50,089 nt of DNA from an uncultured Dialister sp. (GCA_900543455.1 UQRR01000006.1:1-50089), one strand, 5' to 3'; numbered from the stretch's first letter, positions 37,889 through 47,088 are shown. The notes: generated from the letters alone by a model not told the origin. Numbers and translations are program-made.

Positions 37889-40698
37889 TCCCCCTGAAGA
37901 TTCTTCGCAATCATAGCAGCTATCACATGGATTTCTATCGGCTTGGAGAGATGACCATTCATGCCAGCCGCTTTTGATTTCTCGACATCTTCATCGAAAG
38001 CATTCGCCGTCATCGCCAAGATCGGGATGGTCCTCGCATCTTCTCTGTCAAGAGCGCGGATGGCGCGAGTCGCCTCATAGCCATCCATTTCCGGCATCAT
38101 GATATCCATCAGGATGAGATCGAAAGTGCCTTTCGGGCGCGTTTCAAAAAGCTGCAGTGCTTCTTTTCCATTCACGGCACGTGTGGCATCGACTCCCAGT
38201 GACTCGAGCTGTACAGTTGCGATTTCCGCATTGAGGTCATTGTCTTCTGCCAGGAGGACATGGATCCCTGTGAGGTCAGCAGGCGCAGATGCATCTTGAT
38301 CTGGACGCAGAAGAGGCGCATCGGCGATTTCCATCGGCAGCGTGACGGTGAAAGTCGAGCCCACACTCTTTTGGCTTCTGACAGCGATCGTTCCTCCCAT
38401 AAGTTCTACATAGTTCTTGGTGATCGCCATCCCGAGCCCGGTTCCCTTGTACTCGGTGCGGGCAGCCCCCGCATCTTCCTGTGTAAATTCCTCAAAAATA
38501 TGCTGGACAAAGTCCTCACTCATGCCGATACCGGTGTCAGAGATCTCATATGTCACTTCGACATGCGTCTCATTGAGCTCTTTCATGTCGCACATGAGAC
38601 TGATCTTTCCGCCATCCTTCGTATACTTGATGGCATTGCTGATGAGATTCACCAGCACTTCACGCAGACGTACCTCATCAGCCATCACATAGGTATCAGT
38701 GAAGAGCGATGCACTTTCACAAAGTGTGAGATGACGGTTTGCGATGAGTCCGCGCGTGATTTCCAGAATACCACGATGGATGGCAGACAGGTCTACCGGT
38801 TTGGGCTGGAATTTCACCTTCCCGCTCTCTATGCGGCTGATATCAAGGACATCATTCAGAAGAGTCAGCAGGTGATGCGAGCTGATATCGATTTTTTCCA
38901 GATCCTTCCTGACAGACGGATCCGGATTCTTTTCGAGCGCGATCTTGGTGAAACCGATGATCGCATTCATCGGAGTACGAATATCGTGTGACATGGAAGA
39001 AAGGAAGGCACTCTTCGCCCGGTTTGCCGCTTCCGCCTGTTCCGCCAGTGAAGCCATTTCCTTCGCTTTTTCCTCTTCTACCCGTTTCATCCTGCGAAGA
39101 CGGATGACAGCCATGGCAAGAAGTGCGATGAGGAGCAGCATCAGGAGGACGAGCAGGATCGCTATCGTCGGATGGAGCCTCGCCATCATGAGAAAGGACA
39201 TGTTCTCCATTTTGTAGGAGGTATACTTGGAAGCGATTTGTTCGAGCAGATTCGCCGGCATGTCATAAATGGCTTTCGTCAGGATGCCCGCCAATGCATG
39301 ATTGGCATGTTGCGTCACGATCATCCGGCAAGGGAAAGACGGCTCTTCCATCAGCGTATAACTCAAAAGTCCGGATTGGTCACGATTGACGTATTCCTGT
39401 GCCATGTAGTAAAAGACATAGGCAGCATCCGCCTTCCCATCTGCCACCGCCTGCAGTGCGCCTTCTCTCGTAGGATAGCTGACCTTCCTGACGTTTTGGC
39501 TGTAATAATCTTCGATAGGATCGGAAACTCCCTGATTCACGGTAGCGACAGTCTGGATATCGCCGTCAAAGTCTCGACGGACGACCTGAGCCACACGCAG
39601 TGTCATGTACGGCTTCGTAGAGACCCAGTCTTTCTTTTCGAGCACATTCTCGGCATCCAAGCGTCCATCAAGGATGATATCGCAGTCTCCCCGATTTCTA
39701 TAAGCGAGCCATTCCTCTCTGGACCGGCAAATCACAAACTGATAAGGCAATCCGATAGAAGCTGCCACTCTCCGGAAATAGTCAGGAACAATCCCTTTCA
39801 TCTCGCCGTTCTCCACATAAGAGTAGGGGTAGCGTGCAGGATCACAAAGAACCTGAAGGAATACGCCGTTTGCTACATAGGACTGGAGAAGCATCTTCTC
39901 TTCATCGGAGAACTGTAAGAGACTGGATGCTTTACTGCCGTAGTAACGGCGATAGAGCCGCGCCTTCCAGTCCCCGTCGACGTGATTCAGCTGGTCCAGC
40001 GCATAATTGATCTCGGAAAGAAGTCGCGTATTCCCTTTCCTGACGATGATATAGTACGGTTTTTCCGCGAAAAGTTCTACCTGCTTTTCATGGATGCCGC
40101 GACTGAACCAACTCTTCACGATGGCATCAACCTCACCCTTCTGGAGGGCGATGCCCATGTCTTTTATGCTTTTATAAATCACCGGCTGATAGGTGAAGTG
40201 CATCGCCTCCGCGAGAGCGGCAATGTCTTTATTTCGTGCATTGTCTTCCACCAGACCGATACGAAGACCTTCGTAGGTGCTATAATCCCCCGGTATCACC
40301 GCCCGGTTATCTTCCCGCACAAACAGCGCTGAGCCAAAAACCCCGATCGGACGGGAAAAATCATACTTTTCCTTGCGCTCGTCCGTTTTATTCGCGAAGG
40401 CCACCATGTCGATCTCCCCATCATCGAGCATGCGGAGCATCTCCGCCCAGCTCTTATCGTAGCCCACATACTCATAGCTCACATTCAGGTAGCGCGACAT
40501 GTAGCGAAGCAGATCGTATCCGTAACCGGTCTTTTCTCCCCCTTCATCGATCATATGCAGTCCATCGGTCGCGAAAAAGCCCACACGGATCGTCTCCCGC
40601 CCGGGCTTCTCTTCGTTATCCGCATACGCCGTCCATATACCTGCCGTCAGCACCAGCATAGACAATATCATGTACAAAAGTCGTTTGATTGGATGCAT
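37885..40698 (-). CDS. BvgS/EvgS-like hybrid sensor histidine kinase with two periplasmic binding domains
   Basis: A 937-residue membrane sensor. A signal/anchor segment (about 5-26) precedes two tandem SBP_bac_3-type Venus-flytrap domains (about 36-255 and 275-500). A transmembrane helix (511-533) and a coiled-coil (535-565) follow, then HisKA with phospho-acceptor His571 (SHDIRTPMNAI), HATPase (NLISNAIKYT, DTGIGM, GTGLGMAI) and a receiver domain with Asp865 (LMDIMMPEMDGYEA) and Lys919. No PAS or Hpt domain is seen and no response regulator gene is nearby, so the partner is elsewhere. The flytraps suggest sensing of small molecules such as amino acids. Its stop codon lies in a tandem repeat. 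Confidence 0.95.
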   Translation of the reverse strand: MHPIKRLLYMILSMLVLTAGIWTAYADNEEKPGRETIRVGFFATDGLHMIDEGGEKTGYGYDLLRYMSRYLNVSYEYVGYDKSWAEMLRMLDDGEIDMVAFANKTDERKEKYDFSRPIGVFGSALFVREDNRAVIPGDYSTYEGLRIGLVEDNARNKDIAALAEAMHFTYQPVIYKSIKDMGIALQKGEVDAIVKSWFSRGIHEKQVELFAEKPYYIIVRKGNTRLLSEINYALDQLNHVDGDWKARLYRRYYGSKASSLLQFSDEEKMLLQSYVANGVFLQVLCDPARYPYSYVENGEMKGIVPDYFRRVAASIGLPYQFVICRSREEWLAYRNRGDCDIILDGRLDAENVLEKKDWVSTKPYMTLRVAQVVRRDFDGDIQTVATVNQGVSDPIEDYYSQNVRKVSYPTREGALQAVADGKADAAYVFYYMAQEYVNRDQSGLLSYTLMEEPSFPCRMIVTQHANHALAGILTKAIYDMPANLLEQIASKYTSYKMENMSFLMMARLHPTIAILLVLLMLLLIALLAMAVIRLRRMKRVEEEKAKEMASLAEQAEAANRAKSAFLSSMSHDIRTPMNAIIGFTKIALEKNPDPSVRKDLEKIDISSHHLLTLLNDVLDISRIESGKVKFQPKPVDLSAIHRGILEITRGLIANRHLTLCESASLFTDTYVMADEVRLREVLVNLISNAIKYTKDGGKISLMCDMKELNETHVEVTYEISDTGIGMSEDFVQHIFEEFTQEDAGAARTEYKGTGLGMAITKNYVELMGGTIAVRSQKSVGSTFTVTLPMEIADAPLLRPDQDASAPADLTGIHVLLAEDNDLNAEIATVQLESLGVDATRAVNGKEALQLFETRPKGTFDLILMDIMMPEMDGYEATRAIRALDREDARTIPILAMTANAFDEDVEKSKAAGMNGHLSKPIEIHVIAAMIAKNLQGE

Positions 40699-40849
40699 AT
40701 CGATCTCCCGTAAGCATTCCCCTGATTTCAGGCTATTTTTAATTCGTTATATACAATTTCATTATATCATAAATGCATTAACCACTCCTGTGAAAAACAC
40801 AAAATAAGTACCTGAGAGGCTAGTCACGTGGAATCACTCATGTCACCAC

Positions 40850-40880
40850 AAAAAAAGCAGCGCCTGCGCGCTGCTTTTTG
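40850..40880 (-). terminator. Terminator after ispG
   Basis: AAAAAGCAGCGC and GCGCTGCTTTTT form a stem with a short loop and T-tracts on both strands, nine bases past the ispG stop codon. Confidence 0.9.
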
Positions 40881-40888
40881 AAATATCT

Positions 40889-41947
40889 TTATTCTCCTTC
40901 TTCATAGGCTCTGATTTCATCCATCAGGGCATCGATGAGCTGATCTTCCGGGACGGAGCGGAGAATCTTTCCTTTGCGGAAGACGAGGCCGCTGCCTTTC
41001 CCGCCGGCGATACCGAAATCCGCTTCTCGTGCTTCGCCCGGGCCATTCACGGCGCATCCCATGACGGCGACTTTGATAGGTTTCTTAAAGTGAGAAATCT
41101 TCTCTTCCACTTCTTTGGCCATCTCGATGAGATTCACCTGCGTGCGGCCGCAGGTCGGACAGGATATAAGAACCGGGCCATACTGCTGCATCCCCACAGA
41201 GCTCAGGATTTCCTTCGCTGCTTTGACTTCCTTCATCGGATCATCGGTCAAAGATACGCGAAGGGTATCGCCAATGCCGTCTAAGAGCAGACTGCCGATC
41301 CCGATGGCTGACTTGATCGTCCCGCGATAGAGCGTCCCGGCTTCGGTCACACCAAGGTGCAGCGGATAGTCTACTTTTTCTGAAAGAAGACGGTTCGCCT
41401 TCACCATCATCGGAACGTCTGAGGATTTCACGGAAATCACAATATCATGGAAGCCTTCCGCTTCAAGGATGCGCACATGAGAGAGTGCGCCTTCCACCAT
41501 GCCTTCCGCGGTCGGGTGTCCGCCATGCGCTGCAAGGATGTCTTCCGGAAGGGAGCCTGCATTGATACCGATACGGATGGGGATATGCTTTTCTTTCGCC
41601 ATATCCACCACTTTCACGACGTTTTCCCGCTTGCCGATATTTCCGGGATTGATGCGAAGCGCATCGATGCCCTGCTCCATCGCTGTCAGCGCAAGGCGGT
41701 AGTCGAAATGAATGTCTGCGACCAGCGGCACATCCACTTTCGCTCGGAGTGCGCCCAGTGCTTCGGCTGCTTTTTTATCCGGTACGGCGACCCGAATGAT
41801 ATCTGCGCCCGCCTGATGCAGGGCCTGGATCTGCGCGGCAGCAGCGTCCGTATCGAGCGGGCTGAACGTGCTCATCGACTGGATCGCAATGGGCGCGCCA
41901 CCGCCGATCTTGACACAACCGACGACGACCTGTCTGGTATTTCCCAT
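40889..41947 (-). CDS. ispG: 4-hydroxy-3-methylbut-2-enyl-diphosphate synthase IspG
   Basis: A 352-residue iron-sulfur enzyme of the MEP isoprenoid pathway, converting MEcPP to HMBPP. The TIM-barrel part has VADIHFDYRLAL and RINPGNIG; the C-terminal [4Fe-4S] domain has SCPTCGR and GCAVNGPGEA. GGAG lies before the ATG. Together with dxr two genes upstream it provides MEP-pathway steps in an envelope/isoprenoid cluster, a standard Firmicute arrangement. The gap to rseP is repeat-filled. Confidence 0.97.
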   Translation of the reverse strand: MGNTRQVVVGCVKIGGGAPIAIQSMSTFSPLDTDAAAAQIQALHQAGADIIRVAVPDKKAAEALGALRAKVDVPLVADIHFDYRLALTAMEQGIDALRINPGNIGKRENVVKVVDMAKEKHIPIRIGINAGSLPEDILAAHGGHPTAEGMVEGALSHVRILEAEGFHDIVISVKSSDVPMMVKANRLLSEKVDYPLHLGVTEAGTLYRGTIKSAIGIGSLLLDGIGDTLRVSLTDDPMKEVKAAKEILSSVGMQQYGPVLISCPTCGRTQVNLIEMAKEVEEKISHFKKPIKVAVMGCAVNGPGEAREADFGIAGGKGSGLVFRKGKILRSVPEDQLIDALMDEIRAYEEGE

Positions 41948-42185
41948 TTGAATCTCCTTTTTATAATGTTATAAATGAATGTGGTTTAAGGGTTAGCCCT
42001 TGGGGCGTGCTGCCCCTTAATTGTGGATGAAAGCCCTTACTCGAATGAGGAATGAAGGTGGCGGCTTCGCCGCGAGTATATATGGTCGATGCCCGAAAGC
42101 AGTATTCAAGTCACCAGTCACTAGTCACTTGAGACTCCTAGTCCCTAGGGAAACACTGATTATCCCTACCTTTTGATCCCGTTTT
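41948..42185. repeat. Intergenic repeat mosaic between rseP and ispG
   Basis: Holds GGGGCGTGCTGCCCC, then a near-identical copy (about 42040-42139) of the 6126-6228 element: GAATGAAGGTGGCGG, hairpin, AGTATATATGG, GATGCCCGAAAGCA, tandem CAGTCACTAGTCAC, CTTGAG. CTAGGGAAACACTGATT follows at about 42146-42162, half of the GGGAAAC-type inverted repeat. No gene seen. Confidence 0.8.
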
Positions 42186-43208
42186 TCACATCAGCGCGCT
42201 GATATCATGGAAGAGTGCATAGAAGAAAATCGCACCCAGTACGGCGATCCCGACCGATTGAATATAAATCAGCGCTTTCTCCGGCAGCTGCCGCCCGAGA
42301 ATGGCCTCCAAAAGAATAAGGATCAAATGTCCGCCATCCAGAAGCGGGACGGGAAGGATATTGAGAAGTCCCAGATTCAGACTGAGAAGAGCGATGAACA
42401 TGAAGAGCGGCATCACCCCGTAAGATGCCACCTCCCCTGACATGCGCGCGATTCCGATCGGGCCGGATACTTCCGCACGCCCGGTGCCTGTCACCATGTC
42501 ATAGAGCCCCGCCGTCATCATATGCAGCAGATCAGCGGCGCGTCCCATCCCCATGGCGATGGCTTCTGTCATCGTAGTTTCATGATGTTCGACGTAAGGC
42601 GTGATCCCCATGATGGCACGGCCATCGGGCTGCACCTCGGGGATGATCGTCACCTGTCTTGTCCTGCCTTCGTGCTCGATTTCCATGGAAACGATTCGAT
42701 TTCCCTTATCCTTCAGCGATTCTCCGATATCCGTCCATTTCACCATAGCCTTCCCATCAATAGAAAGGATGGTATCTCCTGGCGAAAGATGCTGCTTCTC
42801 CGCCGAGCTTCCGGCGAGTACGGTGCCGACCCTCGGCAGGTTCGGGAACGTATTATAACCCTCAATCTTGAAAGCGGAAATAAAGATCAGAAGGGCAAGA
42901 AGCACATTGAAGAGCGCGCCGCCCACGATGACAAGCAGCTTCGCCCATGTCGGACGCTGGTTGAAGGCGCGTGGGTCATCCTTATTCTGATCATCCATGC
43001 CGGCGATCTTATTGAAGCCTCCCAGCGGAATGAGACGAAGGGAATAGAGCGTCTCTCCCCATTTCTTCGAAATGATCACAGGGCCGAAACCGACAGCAAA
43101 CTCGATGACCTTCATCCCCGTCCACTTCGCCATGAGGAAGTGTCCGCCCTCATGGACGATGACAACGACGGCAAAGACAAAGATCGGAGCCAGTATCGAT
43201 AAAATCAT
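42186..43208 (-). CDS. rseP: RIP metalloprotease RseP (site-2 protease family)
   Basis: A 340-residue integral-membrane zinc protease. The HEGGH motif (HExxH; His19, Glu20, His23) is in the first helix, one PDZ domain lies at about 110-190 (VLAGSSAEKQHLSPGDTILSIDG), and LLDGGHLI near residue 295 supplies the third ligand Asp. It cleaves transmembrane anti-sigma factors or leftover signal peptides. I start at 43208, which overlaps the dxr stop as ATGA and has AGGAA seven bases upstream; the ATG at 43214 is an alternative. Confidence 0.95.
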   Translation of the reverse strand: MILSILAPIFVFAVVVIVHEGGHFLMAKWTGMKVIEFAVGFGPVIISKKWGETLYSLRLIPLGGFNKIAGMDDQNKDDPRAFNQRPTWAKLLVIVGGALFNVLLALLIFISAFKIEGYNTFPNLPRVGTVLAGSSAEKQHLSPGDTILSIDGKAMVKWTDIGESLKDKGNRIVSMEIEHEGRTRQVTIIPEVQPDGRAIMGITPYVEHHETTMTEAIAMGMGRAADLLHMMTAGLYDMVTGTGRAEVSGPIGIARMSGEVASYGVMPLFMFIALLSLNLGLLNILPVPLLDGGHLILILLEAILGRQLPEKALIYIQSVGIAVLGAIFFYALFHDISALM

Positions 43209-44365
43209 AGGCATTTCCTCGAAATGAATGCATCCGCCAGCGCGCGCGCCTTGCGGTCCGATGAGAGTACGCTTTCATAGGAAACGACAGGCTCTGCGCT
43301 CCAGTGCGAGAGGGTATCTTCCACCACATCGAAAATGGAAAGGAAGGAAATCTTCCCTGCGATGAAGGCGCGGATGGCTTCTTCATTGGATGCATTGAAA
43401 GCGACACCGCCGTCTCCCCCCATTTCTCCCGCTTCGTAAGCCAGTTTCAGCGAACGGAAAACTTTCATATCCGGCTTCGCGATAAGGATCTGTGCGATTT
43501 CACTCCAGTCCACGAAGGCATGAGACGGAGAAGGCAGGCGGTCCGGATATGTCAGGGCGAACTGGATCGGCAGGCGCATATCCGGCAGACCGATCTGTGC
43601 CATGATGGTGCCATCGACATACTCGACCATCGAGTGGATCAAACTCTGCGGCTGGACAATGACTTCGATATCCTGATAGTCCACGCCAAAGAGCCAGTGC
43701 GCCTCTATGACTTCGAGCCCCTTATTGAACATGGTCGCGGAGTCGAGCGTCACTTTCATCCCCATGTTCCATGTCGGGTGCTTCATGGCATCCGCGACCG
43801 TCACCTGCGCGAGCTCTTCCTTCGTCCTGCCGCGGAAAGGACCTCCGGAAGCCGTGAGAAGAATTTTATGGATGCCTTTCTGATCCTGCCCGATCATGCT
43901 CTGAAAAATGGCGGAATGCTCGCTGTCCACTGGACGGATCAGCGTACGATGTTTCTTAGCTTCTTCGAGAACGAGCGCGCCGCCAGCAACCAGCGTCTCT
44001 TTGTTTGCAAGAGCCAGCTCCTTCCCCGCGCGAATCGCTTCCAGCGTCGGAAGAAGTCCTGTAATGCCGACGACCGCTACAAGGACAAGGTCGACATCCT
44101 CTCGCTTCACGACCTCAGAAAGAGCTGCCTCGCCGATCATCACATCCGCATCACCATCATAGGTTTCCAGAAATTTCTTCCCCGCTTCCTCATCAGTGAT
44201 GACGATGGCGTGGGGATGAAATTCAGCGGCCTGTTCACGTAATTTGTCGATGCTCTTATGCGCCGCAATGACGGACGCATGAAAAAGATCCGAATGGAGC
44301 CGGATCACGTCCATCGTCTGGGTTCCGATGGAACCCGTACTGCCCAATACAGCGATTTCTTTCAT
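43205..44365 (-). CDS. dxr: 1-deoxy-D-xylulose 5-phosphate reductoisomerase
   Basis: A 386-residue enzyme catalysing the first committed MEP-pathway step with NADPH. Landmarks: GSTGSIGTQT (NADPH binding), LANKETLVAGG, PVDSEHSAIFQ (metal and substrate binding), LTASGGPFRG, HPTWNMGMKVTLDSATMFNKGLEVIEAHWLF and EYVDGTIMAQIG. Length is normal. GAAAGGAG precedes the ATG. rseP follows with overlapping codons. Confidence 0.97.
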   Translation of the reverse strand: MKEIAVLGSTGSIGTQTMDVIRLHSDLFHASVIAAHKSIDKLREQAAEFHPHAIVITDEEAGKKFLETYDGDADVMIGEAALSEVVKREDVDLVLVAVVGITGLLPTLEAIRAGKELALANKETLVAGGALVLEEAKKHRTLIRPVDSEHSAIFQSMIGQDQKGIHKILLTASGGPFRGRTKEELAQVTVADAMKHPTWNMGMKVTLDSATMFNKGLEVIEAHWLFGVDYQDIEVIVQPQSLIHSMVEYVDGTIMAQIGLPDMRLPIQFALTYPDRLPSPSHAFVDWSEIAQILIAKPDMKVFRSLKLAYEAGEMGGDGGVAFNASNEEAIRAFIAGKISFLSIFDVVEDTLSHWSAEPVVSYESVLSSDRKARALADAFISRKCL

Positions 44366-44399
44366 GAATGTACTCCTTTCGAAACGAATGAATGACTGG

Positions 44400-44550
44400 G
44401 TAGACAGGGATTAGAGATTAGAAATCAAATGTTCACAGCTTGATCATGCATACGATTATAAGGAAAACGCTAATTCAATCGTTATCAGTGTTTCCTTAAG
44501 AAATGCGGCGTTTTTATGATATGATACGCTGCACCTTCATTTCTCATTTC
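44400..44550. repeat. Intergenic repeat mosaic between cdsA and dxr
   Basis: Tandem GGGATTAGAGATTAG (about 44408-44422), an AAGGAAAACGCTAATTCAATC...CAGTGTTTCCTTA inverted repeat (about 44459-44498), and TGCGGCGTTTTTATGATATG...CGCTGCA (about 44504-44532). Confidence 0.7.
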
Positions 44551-44555
44551 GCATG

Positions 44556-45365
44556 TCAGCGAAGCAGCGCAAGCACTGCGACGAGGCTCGGGGCTACGAA
44601 GAGAAGGCTGTCGAAACGGTCCATCATCCCGCCGTGACCCGGAAGAATATTTCCGGAGTCTTTGATATCACAGGCACGCTTCACATAGGACTCGAAGAGA
44701 TCACCCATGGGAGCCATGATGGCCGCCATGACGGAAAGGATGCATCCTTCCAAAAGATCAAAGCCGCAGCAGAAGGAAACCAGAATCCCAAGAATGACAC
44801 AGCCTACGGCACCGCCGAGAAGCCCTTCGACCGTTTTATTCGGGCTGATGTGCGGTGCCATCTTGTGACGACCGCAGGCCTTCCCCGTCAGGTAAGCGAA
44901 AGAATCACTCGCCCATGTGCAAATGAGTGCGAGAAGAATGAGGAAAATTCCCGGCTCGATGGAAACTGCCATCGGAGAGAGCAGCTCATGACTGCCGCGA
45001 AGGAGCGCCAGACTGCCGAAGCCCACGCCAAAATAGACAGCACCGAAAGCGGAATAAATAAGCCCGGTCATATTTTCCTTCTTAATGCCCAGGATCAGGT
45101 AGAGAAGAAGCACAAAGGCTAGAAAAATCGCAGCCAGAAAGGCTTTCAGCGAATAAAAACCGGATGCCAGTACCATGACGGCGGTGGCAATGGCTGTGGC
45201 TTTCAGATAGATGTGAACACCGAAATGTTTCAGCATCTTATCATATTCAAGAAGGGCCAGCAAGGAGACAAGGGAAATGGCTCCCGTCAGAAACCAACCT
45301 CCCAAGTACACCAGCCCAAGGACAGCAATGATACCGATAATCGCTGTAATCACACGCACTTTCAT
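44556..45365 (-). CDS. cdsA: Phosphatidate cytidylyltransferase
   Basis: A 269-residue polytopic membrane enzyme (about eight helices) that makes CDP-diacylglycerol from phosphatidate and CTP. The C-terminal signature KRACDIKDSGNILPGHGG, then MMDRFDSL, is complete, and ASDSFAYLTGKACGRHK, PHISPNKTVEG are the other conserved segments. Its ATG overlaps the uppS stop codon by four bases. Confidence 0.97.
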   Translation of the reverse strand: MKVRVITAIIGIIAVLGLVYLGGWFLTGAISLVSLLALLEYDKMLKHFGVHIYLKATAIATAVMVLASGFYSLKAFLAAIFLAFVLLLYLILGIKKENMTGLIYSAFGAVYFGVGFGSLALLRGSHELLSPMAVSIEPGIFLILLALICTWASDSFAYLTGKACGRHKMAPHISPNKTVEGLLGGAVGCVILGILVSFCCGFDLLEGCILSVMAAIMAPMGDLFESYVKRACDIKDSGNILPGHGGMMDRFDSLLFVAPSLVAVLALLR

Positions 45366-46087
45366 TTTTTATCCTCCGTGAGCCCGCCGAAGCGACGGTC
45401 TCTTCCGGTAAACCAGTCGATCGCTCTCGAAAGCTCCTCCTCGGTGAAATCCGGCCACAGGACGGGCGTGAAGTACAGCTCACCATAGGAGATCTGCCAG
45501 AGAAGGAAATTCGAAATGCGCGACTCTCCGCCTGTACGGATCATGAGATCTACATCCTGGGCATCCGACGGATAGAGATGGGCAGAAATCGTTTCTTCTG
45601 TGATAGATTCCGCATCAAAAGCGCCGCTCTTGACTTCGCGCGCGATCTGCTGCACCGCCTGCACGATCTCCATGCGTCCGCCATAGTTGATAGCCACATT
45701 CAGGATCATGCCATCACACTTCGCTGTGTCTTTTTCGCAGGCAGCGATCTCCTTGCGTAGATCATCTGATAATGCGGACGGCTCGCCCACAATGTGTACC
45801 TGCACATTATCCTCCACCAGCTCACGCAGCTGACTGATCAGGTAGCTCTTGAAAAGCTTCATCAGGAAACGGACTTCGATGGGCGGACGCTTCCAGTTCT
45901 CTGTGGAGAATGCATAGAGCGTCAGCACTTTCACTCCCATATGACCTGCCGCGCGGACGATGGTCTTCACATTCGCCGCGCCGACCTGATGACCATAGGT
46001 TCTCTCTCTTCCTCTTTCTTTCGCCCAGCGGCCATTCCCGTCAAGAATGATGGCCACATGCTCAGGAAATGATTTTTTATCAGACAT
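45362..46087 (-). CDS. uppS: Isoprenyl transferase (undecaprenyl diphosphate synthase)
   Basis: A 241-residue cis-prenyltransferase that makes the C55 lipid carrier for wall synthesis. Conserved regions: HVAIILDGNGRWAK (catalytic Asp16), YAFSTENWKRP, NVAINYGGR and DLMIRTGGESRISNFLLWQ. I start at MSDKK (46087), with GGGAG about nine bases upstream. Coupled to cdsA by ATGA overlap. Confidence 0.97.
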   Translation of the reverse strand: MSDKKSFPEHVAIILDGNGRWAKERGRERTYGHQVGAANVKTIVRAAGHMGVKVLTLYAFSTENWKRPPIEVRFLMKLFKSYLISQLRELVEDNVQVHIVGEPSALSDDLRKEIAACEKDTAKCDGMILNVAINYGGRMEIVQAVQQIAREVKSGAFDAESITEETISAHLYPSDAQDVDLMIRTGGESRISNFLLWQISYGELYFTPVLWPDFTEEELSRAIDWFTGRDRRFGGLTEDKK

Positions 46088-46119
46088 AAATGGAATCTCC
46101 CGTATAAAAAACAAGCAGG

Positions 46120-46305
46120 GATGAGTAGCTAGGGATTAGGGATTAGGAGTGACTGGTGACTTACATGCTATCTTCTGGCATCGCCCTATTTATGCTCCTC
46201 GGCGCTTCTGATTTTTATGCGCCGCACCACCATTTCTCATTCAAGCGAAGCTTTTCACCCGCAATCAAAAGGCTCCACGCCCACGGGCTAAGCCTGAACC
46301 CATGC
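46120..46305. repeat. Intergenic repeat mosaic between frr-linked ORF and uppS
   Basis: Tandem GGGATTA units (about 46131-46146), GAGTGACTGGTGACTTA, then a GGCGCTTCTGATTTTTATGC-type hairpin with GCGCCGC (about 46199-46226), and GGGCTAAGCCTGAACCCAT near the right end. Confidence 0.72.
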
Positions 46306-46310
46306 ATCAT

Positions 46311-46532
46311 TTATCCTAGATGCATCGCAGCCTCTTCCACACTCTCACTATACTTCATTCGCGGCATGACGACGGCCTTTTCTCCGGAACGGACAAGGTA
46401 AAGCACGCCCTCTTCGAGCTGCTCTTCCCGCCCATGAGTGAAAGAAATCGTACCACTCGGATACGATTTCTCTACACACTGTCTCAGTTTTTCGGTGAAA
46501 GGCTGTCCTGCAAAAAGAACATCCTCACTCAT
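46311..46532 (-). CDS. Small protein of unknown function in the frr-uppS interval
   Basis: A 73-residue acidic protein, not recognised. It begins MSEDVLFAGQPFTEKLRQCVEKSYPSG and has a beta-like middle (TISFTHGREEQLEEGVLYLVRSGEKAVVMPRM). Its ATG overlaps the frr stop codon (ATGA), a strong sign that it is translated as part of the rpsB-tsf-pyrH-frr run. No signal peptide or membrane segment. A repeat mosaic follows its stop codon. Confidence 0.72.
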   Translation of the reverse strand: MSEDVLFAGQPFTEKLRQCVEKSYPSGTISFTHGREEQLEEGVLYLVRSGEKAVVMPRMKYSESVEEAAMHLG

Positions 46533-47086
46533 ACAGACATGATCTCTTTAATTTTCTTTTCCGTGGCAGCTTCCAGCTCTTTGATTTTCTTGTCGGTCAG
46601 CTTCTGGACTTTATCTTCGGTTTCTTTGATGACATCCTTGGAAACATCGCTGTTCTTTGCTTCCTTTTTCAGGAAATCATTCCCATCACGACGAATATTT
46701 CTGATAGCGACCTTGCCCTCTTCCGCTTTCTTATTGACGACCTTGACAAGCTCCTTGCGGCGGTCTTCGGTCAGCTGCGGGATAGCCATGCGGATCAGGT
46801 TGCCATCATTCATCGGTACGAGGCCGAGGTCAGACTGTAGGATGGCTTTTTCGATATCTTTCAGAAGACCCTTATCCCATGGCTGAACAACGAGCAGACG
46901 AGCTTCCGGTACAGTGACAGAAGCGACCTGAGTCACCGGAGTACGGCTGCCGTAATAGTCGACAAATACGCGATCGAGCAGGCTGGCATTCGCCTGACCT
47001 GTACGGATGCTGGTGAATTCATTCTTGAGAGCAACGATGGATTTATCCATCTTGTCAGACAGTTTCTTCAATTCTTCTTCGTACAT
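46529..47086 (-). CDS. frr: Ribosome recycling factor
   Basis: A 185-residue RRF that splits post-termination ribosomes with EF-G. The family segments MDKSIVALKNEFTSIRTGQANASLLDRVFVDYYG, VTVPEARLLVVQPWDK and NDGNLIRMAIPQLTEDRRKELVK are all there. It starts two bases after pyrH. Confidence 0.98.
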   Translation of the reverse strand: MYEEELKKLSDKMDKSIVALKNEFTSIRTGQANASLLDRVFVDYYGSRTPVTQVASVTVPEARLLVVQPWDKGLLKDIEKAILQSDLGLVPMNDGNLIRMAIPQLTEDRRKELVKVVNKKAEEGKVAIRNIRRDGNDFLKKEAKNSDVSKDVIKETEDKVQKLTDKKIKELEAATEKKIKEIMSV

Positions 47087-47088
47087 GA

